Position numbers and translations under genes: made by a program. The notes below the pieces were generated by a model. It did not search any database. It was not told the origin of the DNA and saw only the letters and a program-made list of their open reading frames with translations. Positions 47,198 through 57,722 of a stretch of 64,000 bases of DNA are shown piece by piece. Where the stretch lies: contig CM068316.1 in assembly GCA_034766995.1 (NCBI GenBank), positions 27,988,606 to 28,052,605 of the forward strand, in the 5' to 3' direction. The stretch comes from Acanthacorydalis orientalis. Taxonomy: Eukaryota; Arthropoda; Insecta; Megaloptera; Corydalidae. Numbering within the stretch: the first letter of the stretch is position 1; each line of letters opens with the position of its first letter.

Positions 47198-48272
47198 TCA
47201 TGTGTGTTTTAGTACGATTATTTGACAAAACGTTAGAGTATACAAGGGATTGCAAAGCATTACCAAAGCTCAAAAAGTTTTTTGGCTAAAAAGAATTGAA
47301 CGAAATCATACTTATTACCTTTTTTGTTAAACAGGGTGTGATTCATAAAGAATTTGTGATTTCAAATCGACAAACGTTAAACTTTCCTTTTCAAATAAGA
47401 ATTTTTTTTCATTTTACAAACCACATAAAAATGTTTTCTGATCAAAAATAATTAATAAAGTATTACTGATTATTTTAATTATTGTTTATGTATATTTAGA
47501 TGTCAATGCCAATATCTTCAGAATCACAAGCTATAGAAAAATCTGTTTTGTGATATTCTTCGAGTTAAGAATAATTATTAATTACTTATTCTTCAAAAAA
47601 CAGTTTAAAATGTAATAGTCGGTTTTTAGAAAAATAATTTTATAATGCTTTCTATTATAATACTTTTGAGTTAAAAATTTGAACTAAAGAAGAAATTTTT
47701 AATGTTATAAAGATACTTTATAAGAAATAACGGCATATTTTAACGTACAAGAATAATATTTGAGAAATAATCACGTTTTCTAAACAAAAAATAGTGATTT
47801 GATGCACAGAGCAATATGAGAATATTACAAAAAATCTCTTAAAAAATTCAGTTAGTCAATTGACATTTTGTGAAAATAATTCTGATTTTATTTTAGTTGC
47901 GCATTGAAGAGTTTCTTGTTGTTGGTTAATTTGAATATTAATTCCTAGGAGGCATCAGATTCTCATATGAAATTGGTACTTGATTGAGTGTTAATTATAG
48001 TGTCATACTAATATTTCTAAAATTCAATAGAGCTACTTAAGTGAGCGAACAGTGAGACTTTTTATTATGCGACCAAGACACATCATGATTATTGAGACGA
48101 ATATCAAGAATTAGATGGTTAATTTAAGCTCGATGTAAGCTACAATTGCATTTATTTCGAGTGATAAAGTTCATTCAAAAAATAATTAGCACAGAGGTAA
48201 CTATGGTTATCTTTTGATATATTCTGGAAATTGGTACTTGAGTGAATCAACAACAAATCACCTTTCGATGAG
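47198..48272. other. Intronic DNA with dispersed-repeat copy C
   Basis: 47415-47535 belongs to the dispersed repeat. Near 48148-48180 catttatttcgagtgataaa resembles the mariner 3' end (cttatttcgattaataaag). This may be the far end of the mariner whose start is at 46465, but it is too decayed to be sure. Confidence 0.4.
47415..47535 (+). repeat. Dispersed repeat family, copy C
   Basis: ttctgatcaaaaataattaa, then attactgattattttaatta and atatcttcagaatcacaag. Aligned by eye with copies A, B and D. Confidence 0.5.
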
Positions 48273-48308
48273 CGACAATGATCTGTTAGACATGTGACTT
48301 TTAAAATA

Positions 48309-48859
48309 TTAACTTGGTACGAAAATGATTTATTTTCTGAATTCTAATCTTAATTTTTTCAGTGAAAGTTTCATTTCATTGTGTTCATGTTAATATTAGT
48401 TTAAAGTGCATTTTTCGGTCTGTATTTTGGTAATATCGACTTTGGTTTTATTATTAGTTTTGATTCAAATTCGGTTATTGAATTAAGAATGGAAAAGAAG
48501 CAAATAAGAGTATTTTTTTATGAGTTCAAAATGGGTAGTAAAGCAGCAGAAACTGCTCATAAACTAAACGATGGTTTAGTGTGGGTGTTATTAAGGAACG
48601 TACGGTTTAATGGTGATTCCAAAAAATTCGTACTGGAGACGAGAGCCTTGAAGATGAAGAAGATCGTTCTCTTCGTTCTTCAGTTCTCAACGACCAACTG
48701 AAGGCATTAATAATCAGAACCACGCAGAACAATTCAAGAGCTTGCACAAAATTTAGGCGTTAGTCATCCAACAGTATTGGAGCATTTAAAATTATTAACT
48801 GAGAAAAATGTATATGAATCTGAAGATCATAAACCGCAATTATTGTTCTATCAACCTAA
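48309..48859 (+). mobile_element. 551-bp internally deleted cecropia-like mariner
   Basis: TA-flanked; ends TTAACTTGGTACGAAAATGA and ccgcaattattgttctatca. The N-terminal frame starts MEKKQIRVFFYEFKMGSKAA at 48489 and continues in shifted frames to the helix-turn-helix region (RTTQNNSRACTK). It then jumps to the last 80 bp of the element. It lacks the catalytic core. The upstream flank matches that of 46465. Confidence 0.88.
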
Positions 48860-48861
48860 TA

Positions 48862-50433
48862 TAATGGTACAACCATCTTGTAAATGTGCATAAGATATAA
48901 ACAGATCAATCAATAATCATTTAATGAAATTTTTGATCAAAAAGATGGTTTGGATATTTAGGGTAAAAAGGCGGGTCGACAACCAATCAGAAAGAGTCCT
49001 GTGATTTTTGTGGAATAAAAATTCATTTTCAACGAAAAAAATTTTGAAGAATGTTCAATAGATAATTAGATTTTAAGTTATTTAGTTATTAATTCCTAGC
49101 ATTAATTTATAATTACTTAGATTAAATTGATTATATTGATTTATGATTAAATTTAGATATCAATTTCTCTCAAAACTATATATTTTTATTTAATTTCTAT
49201 TAGAAATATGTAAAATGGAACTTTTATCAAAAAAATGTTCACTCTTATACTTTTATATATTATTAAATTAATTCTTTTGTAAATTGATTCTTGGAAAATA
49301 TATTTTTTATTTAAATTATTTTTAATAATTTTGTAAGTTTCCTCAATAAAAGATATTTTAGGAATTAGAAAGATTTTATCATTAGAGAATAAAAAAATAA
49401 CAAATATGTTTTGTTTTCATCATATATTAACAAATGTATATTTCCGTTGTATGTATTTAATGTAATGTATTTTAATCCGTTTATTCTAATTTTAGTTTAG
49501 TATTTTGTAAATTTGATAATAGAACAACATTCAATAAAATAAATAAATGTATCTTATCTAAAACAAATAACTACTTTCATTTTCTATCAACCTGTGAAAT
49601 TTTCTATTTTTTTCATGAGTATCACGTACAGTAATAATGTGAATACTATAAAATTTTATTAGTGGAGGATCTGTGAAAGCTACTAAAATCAAATTATATA
49701 TAATATAATTTTATATATTCATATATTTTCCCAGAAATAGTTATAATCAATTTAAACCTAAAGGAATCATGCAATATTCTCCAATTAATATTGAGAACAA
49801 ACAACAGTTATTGTGACAAATATAAAATTAAGAGAAGTCCATTTAATGTTTCACATATGTTCACTGTAATTTAAATTTGTTTGAAATCAGCCGAAAAATA
49901 TTGTTTCAAGTCTTTTGAACATTTCATTTGAATTACTTTGAAGTACAGAAGTCATAAAATATGTAAATATGAGATTTGTTTGTTTGTCGTACAAAGGAAT
50001 ATTAATCCAATTACTGTTTACATTGTATTTCTGTTTGAATTTCCCAACACGTTAATTAAAGTAGTTATTTATTGAAATATAAATAACTTTGCTCTTATTT
50101 CGATTAAAAATGTATATAAAATTTGTTTGTAATTTTTTGGATAAGCAATTTTCTTATTTTTATTTAAATAATATACAATTTATTATTTATGAATTCAAAA
50201 TTTGAATTCTCATTTATGTATATATGAAAATAAGAGAAAATATTATTGAATAATTAATATAGCTACAATCGTTATTCGCTCTATTCTTTCTTCGATTACT
50301 TTTTTTATTGAATTTCGTTGTTCTTCTTAGTGATATTTTTTATTTTGTACTTAATACTTTTTAAGCATTTTAGTCTTAGAATATTTTTTCTATATATCAA
50401 CGTTTGTTACCGAAACTTACAATTTATATGAAT
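48862..50433. other. Intronic A+T-rich DNA
   Basis: 48890-48975 read on the minus strand is dispersed-repeat copy E (ttgatcaaaaatttcattaa, attattgattgatctg). No gene recognised. Confidence 0.45.
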
Positions 50434-50482
50434 ATATATATATATATATATATATTTATGTATATATATATATATATATATT

Positions 50483-50570
<88 letters not shown>
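50434..50570. repeat. Interrupted (TA)n array
   Basis: TA blocks separated by TTTATG and TTTATCTG, abutting the left end of the next transposon. Confidence 0.95.
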
Positions 50571-51816
50571 AGGTAGTGTAAAAAAAGGAAAGGTTTAAAA
50601 TATTAATACTTTTTTTGCTTTGTATTATATTCATCCTTTTTTATTTCCCAAAATATAGTATAAAGATGGAATTTTTTCCTGATTATACATAAAAAATTAC
50701 ATCACGTAAGTTGTGTCCATTTTCAGGTTTACAAAGTCGAGCTCTTTCTAAGGCATTTTCCATCACTTCTCTCAGTATTTCTGGACGTAACGCTTCGAAT
50801 TTCTTTACGTTTGTTGTTCATCAGCTGTAGGATAATTTTTGGTTTATTGACGTATACACGTCCATTTAAGTAGCTCTAAAGAAAAAATCGGAAGACCTGA
50901 ATCAGACGAACGCACAGACCAAATGAAATTGCTGTTTCTTGAAATTATGCGTTCCCCTAAAATTTCGTAGAAGTTCAATAATTTGACTGTGTACGCTGTA
51001 GCTCCATCTTGTTGAAACGACACCTGTAAACGATTATCAATAGCTGGCTTCAAACAATTTTCTATCATCGTACGAGCATCACTTATGGTTACAGCAGTAC
51101 CGTCTTCATTTTCGAACAAATAAGAGCCTATAATTCTTTCGATCGTTACTCCGCACCAAATAGTACAATTAAGTGGGTGTAATTGATGCTGATGAAATGC
51201 TCTTGGTTTCTCTGTAGCCCATATTCGACAGTTTTGTCTATTCACGAAGCTATTTAAGTGGAAATGAGCTTCAAATTGTGAATAAATTCATTATTTTCTT
51301 CTACTTGTTGGCAAAAACGAATTGCATAGTCAAGGAAATGTTGACAATCTGTTTGATTGAGCTTTCTTGCACAAGCTTCACTTTGTACGGGAACATTTTC
51401 AATACGGCCAAAATCCTTTGCAGTGAGCTCTGAAATATTCCAAGTTGGGTTCTGGTTAACGTTTTAGAACTTTGCACAATACTCTTCTGTACACGTTGAA
51501 TATTTTCTCAGCTAGAGCCAAAAAATGTCTTCCTAAAAACATCTTATTGTCGAAAACGTGCAACCAAACGATTAATAATTGATTCCGATAATCCTGTTCG
51601 AACATTAAAGTAATAACGATATGCTAGCTGCAGAAAATAATTGAACGCTGATTTTCAAAATAAAATTCAATTATTGCGGTACATTTTTCCGAGATATACA
51701 TTTTATTGATAAATTTGTCAAGTTTTATTTATAAAATTCTGAAAACAAGAGACAAAATATTTAAACAAAAAAAATATTAACTATACAAACCCCATCGTTC
51801 TTTTTAGGTCACATTT
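50571..51816 (-). mobile_element. IS630/Tc1-type transposon, degenerate
   Basis: About 1.25 kb between a TA array and a CT/TA array. Imperfect inverted ends both contain GGTTT...TTAATAnTTTTTTTG (50595 and 51770). On the minus strand a 133-codon frame (51245-50844) reads MNRQNCRIWATEKPRAFHQH, TIWCGVTIERIIGSYLFENE and VSFQQDGATAYTVKLLNFYE, the middle of an IS630-like transposase. Q-Q-D-G-A-T-A-x-T carries the second catalytic Asp. Upstream in other frames are KLNQTDCQHFLDYAIRFCQQ and FEAHFHLNSF, where the usual first Asp before E-A-H-F is lost. Downstream, shifted, the C-terminus FEALRPEILREVMENALERA is well kept. Dead copy. Confidence 0.82.
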
Positions 51817-51825
51817 TCTCTTTCT

Positions 51826-51870
51826 CTCTCTCTATCTCTATCTATCTATCTATATATCTATATATATATA
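51826..51870. repeat. (CT)n(ATCT)n(TA)n compound array
   Basis: CT run, ATCT units, then TA, ending at the left end of the mariner derivative. Confidence 0.9.
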
Positions 51871-52688
51871 CGTCGCTCGTTTGATAATTTTGGTAACTTT
51901 ATATGGTATGTCACCCCATTCATTTGGTAACGTAACGGCTATCAAGTATCACTTTCAAACTAGAATAGGCAAAATTTCAACCAGAAGTGACACGTTGTTC
52001 ACGTTCTACAGATGTTTGAAGCGAGGATTATAAGAGTGTCTATAATAATGGAAAAAATGAGAAGGTCTTTTTTATCGATTCGTCACCGTGGATGAAACAT
52101 GGATCCACCATTACACACTTGAGTTGAAGCAGCAGTCAAAGCAGTAGACAACGACTGGTGAAAGTATGTCGAAGAAGACGAATACCGTTTTGTTGGTTGG
52201 GAAGGTGATGTCCACAGTTTTTTGAGATTTCTAAGGAATCATCCTGATTGACTACTTAACGAAGGAAAAAAACGATAACAGGAGCCTATTATGTAACATT
52301 ATTGGATCATTTGAAAAAAGAACTGAAATAAAAACGGCTAAGATAGCGCAAAAAAGTGCTCTTTAACCGGGAGTACGCGCCGTCTCACAAATCGACCGTC
52401 GCAATGGCAAAATTGCACGAATTAGTCTTCAATTTAATTTCTCATCCACCCAATTCTCTGGATTTGGCCTCGCGCGACTATTTTTTCTTTTCGTATTAGA
52501 ATACTTGACTTGAAGGGAAGAAATTCTCATCGACTGAGGATGTCATCGTTGGTATCAACGCGTATTTTACAGATTCGCTGGACCAAGTGTATAGCCCTCA
52601 ATTAACACTATGTCGAGAAAAAAAATATTTTTTTTTCAAAAAACGTTTAACTTGTTTTTTTTTTATCATAGTTATTAATTGATCCACG
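51871..52688 (+). mobile_element. 818-bp mariner derivative lacking the DNA-binding domain, copy 2
   Basis: Flanked by TA (51869, 52689). The 5' 180 bp align with the inverse of 35300-35458 (attcatttggtaac, gctat, tcactttcaaactag, aaaatttcaacca). After ATGGAAAAAATGAG the frame jumps to RFVTVDETWIHHYTLELKQQ with the first catalytic Asp intact. Then KVMSTVF, IDYLTKE, an altered second-Asp region and poorly preserved further sequence follow. It shares the deletion architecture of the copy at 34648 but carries more stops and shifts. Confidence 0.88.
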
Positions 52689-52690
52689 TA

Positions 52691-52698
52691 TTATATAT

Positions 52699-52779
<81 letters not shown>
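52691..52779. repeat. (TA)n array
   Basis: TA blocks with AATATA joints, abutting the right end of the mariner derivative. Confidence 0.95.
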
Positions 52780-52780
<1 letters not shown>

Positions 52781-53410
52781 TGTTAAAATCGAATTTTTTC
52801 TATGTAGTCTCAAAATATATATTATTCCTTTTTATATACCAATAAGTTATTGGTCATTACCAATTAGTTTAATTTATTCATAAAATTCAACAAAAATTTC
52901 GATATAAAAAGAAACCACTAAACCTTTTAGAAAAAACTAGAACAATAGCCTACATATCATGAATAAATAGGGACATTAGAGAAGCTTGTCGTTAGAGACG
53001 TGATTATTTTGAAAGATTACAATTGGAACAAATATCCACATATTAAGGAGACTGGTCTTTTTATTTTACTTCTTTCTTTTTACAAACATAAATGAAAAAA
53101 CAATGGCTAGCTATTGAATGGAAAGTTTTATTATTATAAAAATATTTTCAGAAAATTTCAAGATAAATATTTTGCTAAATTCGTTAGGGAAAGATGGAGA
53201 AAAAACCTGTATGAATAAATATTAAGAATATAATATAAAAAAAATATATATTTTCATATTTTTTGACTGAACTTACAAAATAAAATAATATATAAAATAA
53301 AATTTTTGCTATTTTCATATATATATATATACATACATGTATATATGTACATATATGTATATATGTACATATATATATTAATACATATATATAAATTCAT
53401 TTATATATAG

Positions 53411-53479
<69 letters not shown>

Positions 53480-53813
53480 GAAAATACAAAAAGCAAGATA
53501 GAGAAGAAATTTAGTTGTGACAAAAGAATGATTCATTTATTTAATTACAATTTTTATATAACTGAGGTTTCTTAAAATATTATTTAAATAGTATTTAAGT
53601 TCTTGTCCTCTATGGCTCGTGCCTAACTTAACTTTTATAAATAAATCTTCACTTCCTACAAGCCACATCATTTTATTTTTTATCATATATATATATATAT
53701 ATATATCATTGATTGTTTTGATTTCTTGCTTTTTTCCATTTAAATGGTGCTATTATTATTCTGATAACGCTAAAATACAATCACTAATTAATAAGTCATA
53801 TTTTTTTTTCCAG
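52780..53813. other. 3' end of the giant intron
   Basis: A+T-rich DNA with a mixed TA/ACATG array at 53320-53475 and a short TA run at 53687-53706. It ends in cattatttttttttccag-like tract before exon 3. Confidence 0.55.
53320..53475. repeat. (TA)n array with palindromic TGTACA units
   Basis: TA runs with several ATATGTACATAT units followed by a pure TA run of about 55 bp. Confidence 0.95.
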
Positions 53814-54038
53814 AATCGAAATTGCGTAAAACTAATGAAACAATACGAAATCCAGTCAATAACAACAATGATATAGATAACAGATCAAATAAATCACGTT
53901 ATCACAAAAGCTGCAATGCTCCTTTCATAAGACGAAATGCTGTTCTCGGGTCGTCCATGCACGGCTTCTATCGGGAGGAATACATGAATACTTTCCCTTC
54001 ATATAAAAACAAGAATACTTTTAAAATACGACATACTG
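53814..54038 (+). CDS. Exon 3 of long-intron gene
   Basis: The acceptor tttttttttccag (AG at 53812-53813) opens a 225-nt exon ending ACTG|gtaaga, a strong donor. The first two bases complete the GAA codon split by exon 2. Then 74 codons follow, starting SKLRKTNETIRNPVNNNNDI and containing CNAPFIRRNAVLGSSMHGFY and EEYMNTFPSYKNKN. The first half is Asn/Asp-rich and probably disordered. The second half looks compact (aromatic and Gly/Ser residues, one Cys). The open length, both splice sites and the phase match make it the best-supported coding piece in the window. It is not similar to any transposase seen here. I do not recognise the protein. Confidence 0.72.
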
Positions 54039-54154
54039 GTAAGATATTGTTTTCTAATATTTTAAAATAAATATTATTAGTATTCAACATATGAAAAAGT
54101 GAGCACATAATCGAATTTCTCCTTTTACTTTAAAAATTGTTCGGTTCCTTATAG

Positions 54155-54237
54155 AAATTTTTAAGCGAAATCGTTATTTTTCTACCTTATATAGCAATAA
54201 TATATTAATACATCTGGTTTTAAGACATGAGAAATAA
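54155..54237 (+). CDS. Possible exon 4 (terminal) of long-intron gene
   Basis: After a 116-bp intron with a pyrimidine-rich end (ttcggttccttatag) a frame continues in the right phase. G from exon 3 plus AA makes GAA, then 26 codons run to TAA at 54235-54237 (IFKRNRYFSTLYSNNILIHL, VLRHEK). This would end the protein at about 177 residues. The sequence is plain and A+T-rich, so chance openness (roughly one in ten by composition) is a real alternative. The true next exon may lie further right, for example at 63574 or outside the window. Confidence 0.35.
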
Positions 54238-54252
54238 CGCTTTTTATTATTA

Positions 54253-54254
<2 letters not shown>

Positions 54255-54300
<46 letters not shown>
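54255..54300. repeat. (AT)n microsatellite
   Basis: Pure AT run. Confidence 0.95.
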
Positions 54301-54304
<4 letters not shown>

Positions 54305-54364
54305 TAAAACTATTAAAACTGAACAATATCATTACATGCAATGTTATTTTGCTTACATTATTAA

Positions 54365-54658
54365 CTCCTTAATGCAAACAATCGAGTTAACACGGGTTCG
54401 AGAAATTGAATTTTTTTCGTGGACCCGAGTAATCTCTTACGAGCTTAAATTTTGTTTTCACACATACGTATCAACCGAATATATATACTAGACAGTTCCG
54501 TATTCATCCATTCTTCCGGGAAAAATTGCATGTACACACATTTTTTACAATTTTCGAACAAGATTTATGAATGTTCATTTGTGTGCAATGAAAATAAGGA
54601 ATAAAAAAATTGACGGAAAAACGACCACTTCTTAATTTTTAATCGGTGCGTTAAGGGG
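54365..54658. mobile_element. piggyBac-type MITE, 294 bp
   Basis: TTAA lies on both sides (54361-54364, 54659-54662). The ends CTCCTTAATGCAAAC and, inversely, CCCCTTAACGCACCG agree at most positions. No coding capacity. Its right part supplies an AATAAA at 54600 that could serve the gene ending at 54237. Confidence 0.7.
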
Positions 54659-54662
54659 TTAA

Positions 54663-56098
54663 TTGTTTACAATCAGTAAGTATAATATAATATCAGTATA
54701 TAAATAATATAATAATATCATATAGTATAATATCAGTAAGTATAAATAAGTTAAAGAATTTGAAATAAGAAATAATTATAACCAGAAAAACTATTAACTG
54801 AATATTAACAGTTTGTATATAACATATATTTTGTTAAGTATTATAGGGTTGTTTTTATGAATAAAAAAAATAAGTTCTAACTCTTAAACAGATGATGAAA
54901 TTGTATTATTCTAAAATGATTTAGAATCGAAATGACAGAGTTTCTAGCAGCTTCATTTATATTTACCGAAAAATAATCCACTGATATCCAAAAACGACAC
55001 GTAGAAAATTACTTCTAGAATTGTTGGAAATAATGAAAGAAATGTCACCGTTCATGTCATCAATCTTAAGATAATTATTTTGACACTGACATTATTATTG
55101 TTGTAAAATAAACTTACATTAGTAATGAATATGTATTTTGAATCAAACTTATTAATGGTTTTAATTCATATAAAGATACACAATTTAACATGTATATTAA
55201 ATTAATAGCCAAAAAAATTTTGATGATAAATATTGCTGATATTGTAAATATTACTCCAGTATTAAACTGTTAAAAATGAATGTTTTGAATAATTTGTTCT
55301 CTTTAACTAGAAATTAAGTTTTTAATGCCATAATAATTAAGAAACTTAAGTATGTTTCTTGGAATAATTTCATTTTTTTTAAAAGAAATTATTTAGAAAA
55401 GAGAGTATGTACAAAACTAAATAAATGAGAAAAATCCGACTTAACCGATCAGACTTTTCTAAAAGAAATGATTACTGTTTAACGGTATGAAGAGTCTATA
55501 CAGCAATTTAATGCAATATATGAAGAACATGAACGAAATTGCTAGTGCTAGCAGGATAGTTCAACTCCATAAACTGCGAATTCAACAATAAATCTATTGT
55601 CTACTTCTTTTAATGACTGCAATGTTTCTCCAAGTTTACGATCAATCGGTTGTTTATTTCTATCACCTTTATATTTTTATTTATAGAATTCGTTTAATAA
55701 TAAAAGGTACGAAATTTAGCAATTTACTCTAAATTTTAATAATGTATCTATGTAGTAAGTACATTTTTATATATTGATTTATAACAAACCTTTCGTAAAT
55801 TTAAAATGTCAATAAAATAAACATTTTTTGAAGTATAATTCGTTAAAAGTAAATTAATGTTAATATTTTGAATACGTTTCAATAATTTGATGAGAAATTA
55901 TTTAAGAGTGTTAATGATAAATATATATGTTTACTTTTGTTTAAACTTTTATACAATATAAAATGTTAAAACTAAGTGTAATTACACTGAATTCACAAAA
56001 ATTTAAAGAAAACAGCAGGTAAAAGTTTGTTTGCAACCAGAGTATAATAAAGTATTTTTTTCTAATTGGCATGTTTGAATACCAATATTTACATATAG

Positions 56099-56101
<3 letters not shown>
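54663..56101. other. A+T-rich DNA downstream of exon 3/4
   Basis: A chance-like frame at 55489-55590 (MKSLYSNLMQYMKNMNEIAS) is preceded by a stop and lacks an acceptor. No transposon end recognised. Confidence 0.45.

Positions 56102-56147
<46 letters not shown>
56102..56147. repeat. (AT)n microsatellite
   Basis: Pure AT run followed by ATGTATACATATACATACAT. Confidence 0.95.
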
Positions 56148-56148
<1 letters not shown>

Positions 56149-56209
56149 ACATATACATACATATAAATATATATTTAATACGAAATATATTTAATAAATA
56201 TATATTTTA

Positions 56210-56264
56210 CGAAATTAAAAATGTTTAAGTAACGATAACTCCCTATCTTTATAATTATTTGCTA

Positions 56265-56267
<3 letters not shown>
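56210..56267 (-). repeat. Flank shared with the first mauritiana-type copy
   Basis: cgaaattaaaaatgtttaag, taacgataactccctatct and ttataattatttgctact: the inverse of 40583-40640 with few differences. Confidence 0.8.

Positions 56268-56333
<66 letters not shown>
56268..56333. repeat. (CT)n(AT)n array
   Basis: CT run then AT run ending at the mariner left end; the counterpart array at 40517 has no CT block. Confidence 0.95.
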
Positions 56334-56337
<4 letters not shown>

Positions 56338-57647
56338 GTGTTGGAATTAATTCGTAGCGTTTTCTTCATGAAAAAAGATCGTTTATTTTAAATGAAATTG
56401 AAAAAACATATCATTCAAAGTATTGTCCATCGTTAGTCACTACTTTTTCCCATCTTTCGGGCAGGAGACGAATACCACGTCGGAAAAACGCCTCGTCTTT
56501 AGATGCAATTCACGAATATACCCATTTTTTGTTCTTATCAATCTTGATAAGAACTCTCACTTCTTATCAATCTTGATAAGAAGTGAGCCTCTGCCCAGAC
56601 AGGCCATGACACATCGATCGAAACAAGTAGTAATCAGAAGGAGTAATATCTGGAGCATACGGTGGGTGGAGTAGGACTTCACATTTGCGCGTTTCCAAGT
56701 ATGTTTTGACCGATTTTGCGACGTGCGGACGAATATTGTCGTGCTGCAAAACTTTGTCGTTTCTTTCAAAGTATTCCGGCCGTTTTTCCTTCAATGCACG
56801 GCTCAAGCGCATCAATTGTAGTCGGTAGCGATCCTCAGTGATGGTTTCATTCGGTTTGAGCAGCTCATAGTAGATCACACCGTTATGATCCCACCAAATA
56901 CAGAGCATGAGCTTGATCCATGGATATTTGGCTTCGCCGCTGGTGTTGATGGTTGGCCGGGCTTAACCCATGACTTTCTGCGCTTGGGATTGTCATAATT
57001 GATCCACTTTTCATCGCCTGTGACAATTCGATGCAAAAATCTCTTCCTTTCCTCCTGTTGAAGCAGCAGTTCACACGTAGAAAAACGCCTTTCAACGTCC
57101 CTCGGTTTCAATTCGTATGGGATCCAATTTCCTTGCTTTCGGATCATTCCCATGGCTTTAAAGCGTTTTCCTACCGTTGACTAGTCCACTCCCAACGATT
57201 CAGAGAATTATTGAAGTGTTTGACATGGGTCTTCATTAAGCAATGCCTCCAATTCTTCATCGTCGAACTTTTTCGGCTGTCCAGGTCGTTCCTTGTCTTC
57301 CAAGTCGAAATCACCACTTTCAAAACGTGCAAACCATTTCCGACACGTTTGCTCAGATAGAGCATGGTCACCATAAACTTCCACTAAAATACGATGACTT
57401 ACGGCAGCACTTTTTTTCATGTTAAAGTAATGAAGTAATACTCCCCGCAAACACAATTTATCCGGCACGAAATTCGACATATTCGATAAAGTACAAAGTG
57501 TTGTTATTTACGCTTCAACCAAATGACATATACTGAAACTGACGCCTAAGGACACCTGTTTTACGGGGAATATTTGGTTAAAGGGAACAATGGAAGAACG
57601 TACTACCTACGCTATCTCTTGTAAAACGCTACGAATTAACTCCAATA

Positions 57648-57652
<5 letters not shown>
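56334..57652 (-). mobile_element. Mos1-like (mauritiana-type) mariner, copy 2, 1319 bp
   Basis: Terminal repeats TTGGGTGTTGGAATTAATTC (56334) and, inverse of the right end, TTAGATATTGGAGTTAATTC (ending 57652). The flanks are TA, within TA arrays. It is about 40 bp longer than copy 1, largely because of a palindromic expansion at 56531-56587. Transposase on the minus strand. Confidence 0.95.
56411..57480 (-). pseudogene. Mauritiana-type mariner transposase with palindromic insertion
   Basis: Opens MSNFVPDKLCLRGVLLHYFN at 57480 and runs 90 codons through CRKWFARFESGDFDLEDKER to a stop in the second helix-turn-helix. From 57153 MGMIRKQGNWIPYELKPRDV continues to RIVTGDEKWINYDNPKRRKS (first Asp). 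From 56908 comes MLCIWWDHNGVIYYELLKPN, then VLQHDNIRPHVAK (second Asp kept) and ITPSDYYLFRSM (third Asp kept, 34 apart). The frame ends at SYQD where the palindromic insert lies. The C-terminus ERWEKVVTNDGQYFE is readable beyond it. All three catalytic Asp are present, but frameshifts, stops and the insert disable it. Confidence 0.9.

Positions 57653-57715
<63 letters not shown>
57653..57715. repeat. (TA)n array between two transposons
   Basis: Pure TA run separating two mariners of different families. Confidence 0.95.
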
Positions 57716-57719
<4 letters not shown>

Positions 57720-57722
57720 TTC

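Noticed and set aside
55489..55590. Frame MKSLYSNLMQYMKNMNEIAS
   Set aside because: A stop lies just upstream and no acceptor fits the phase of exon 3; low-complexity M/N/S content.
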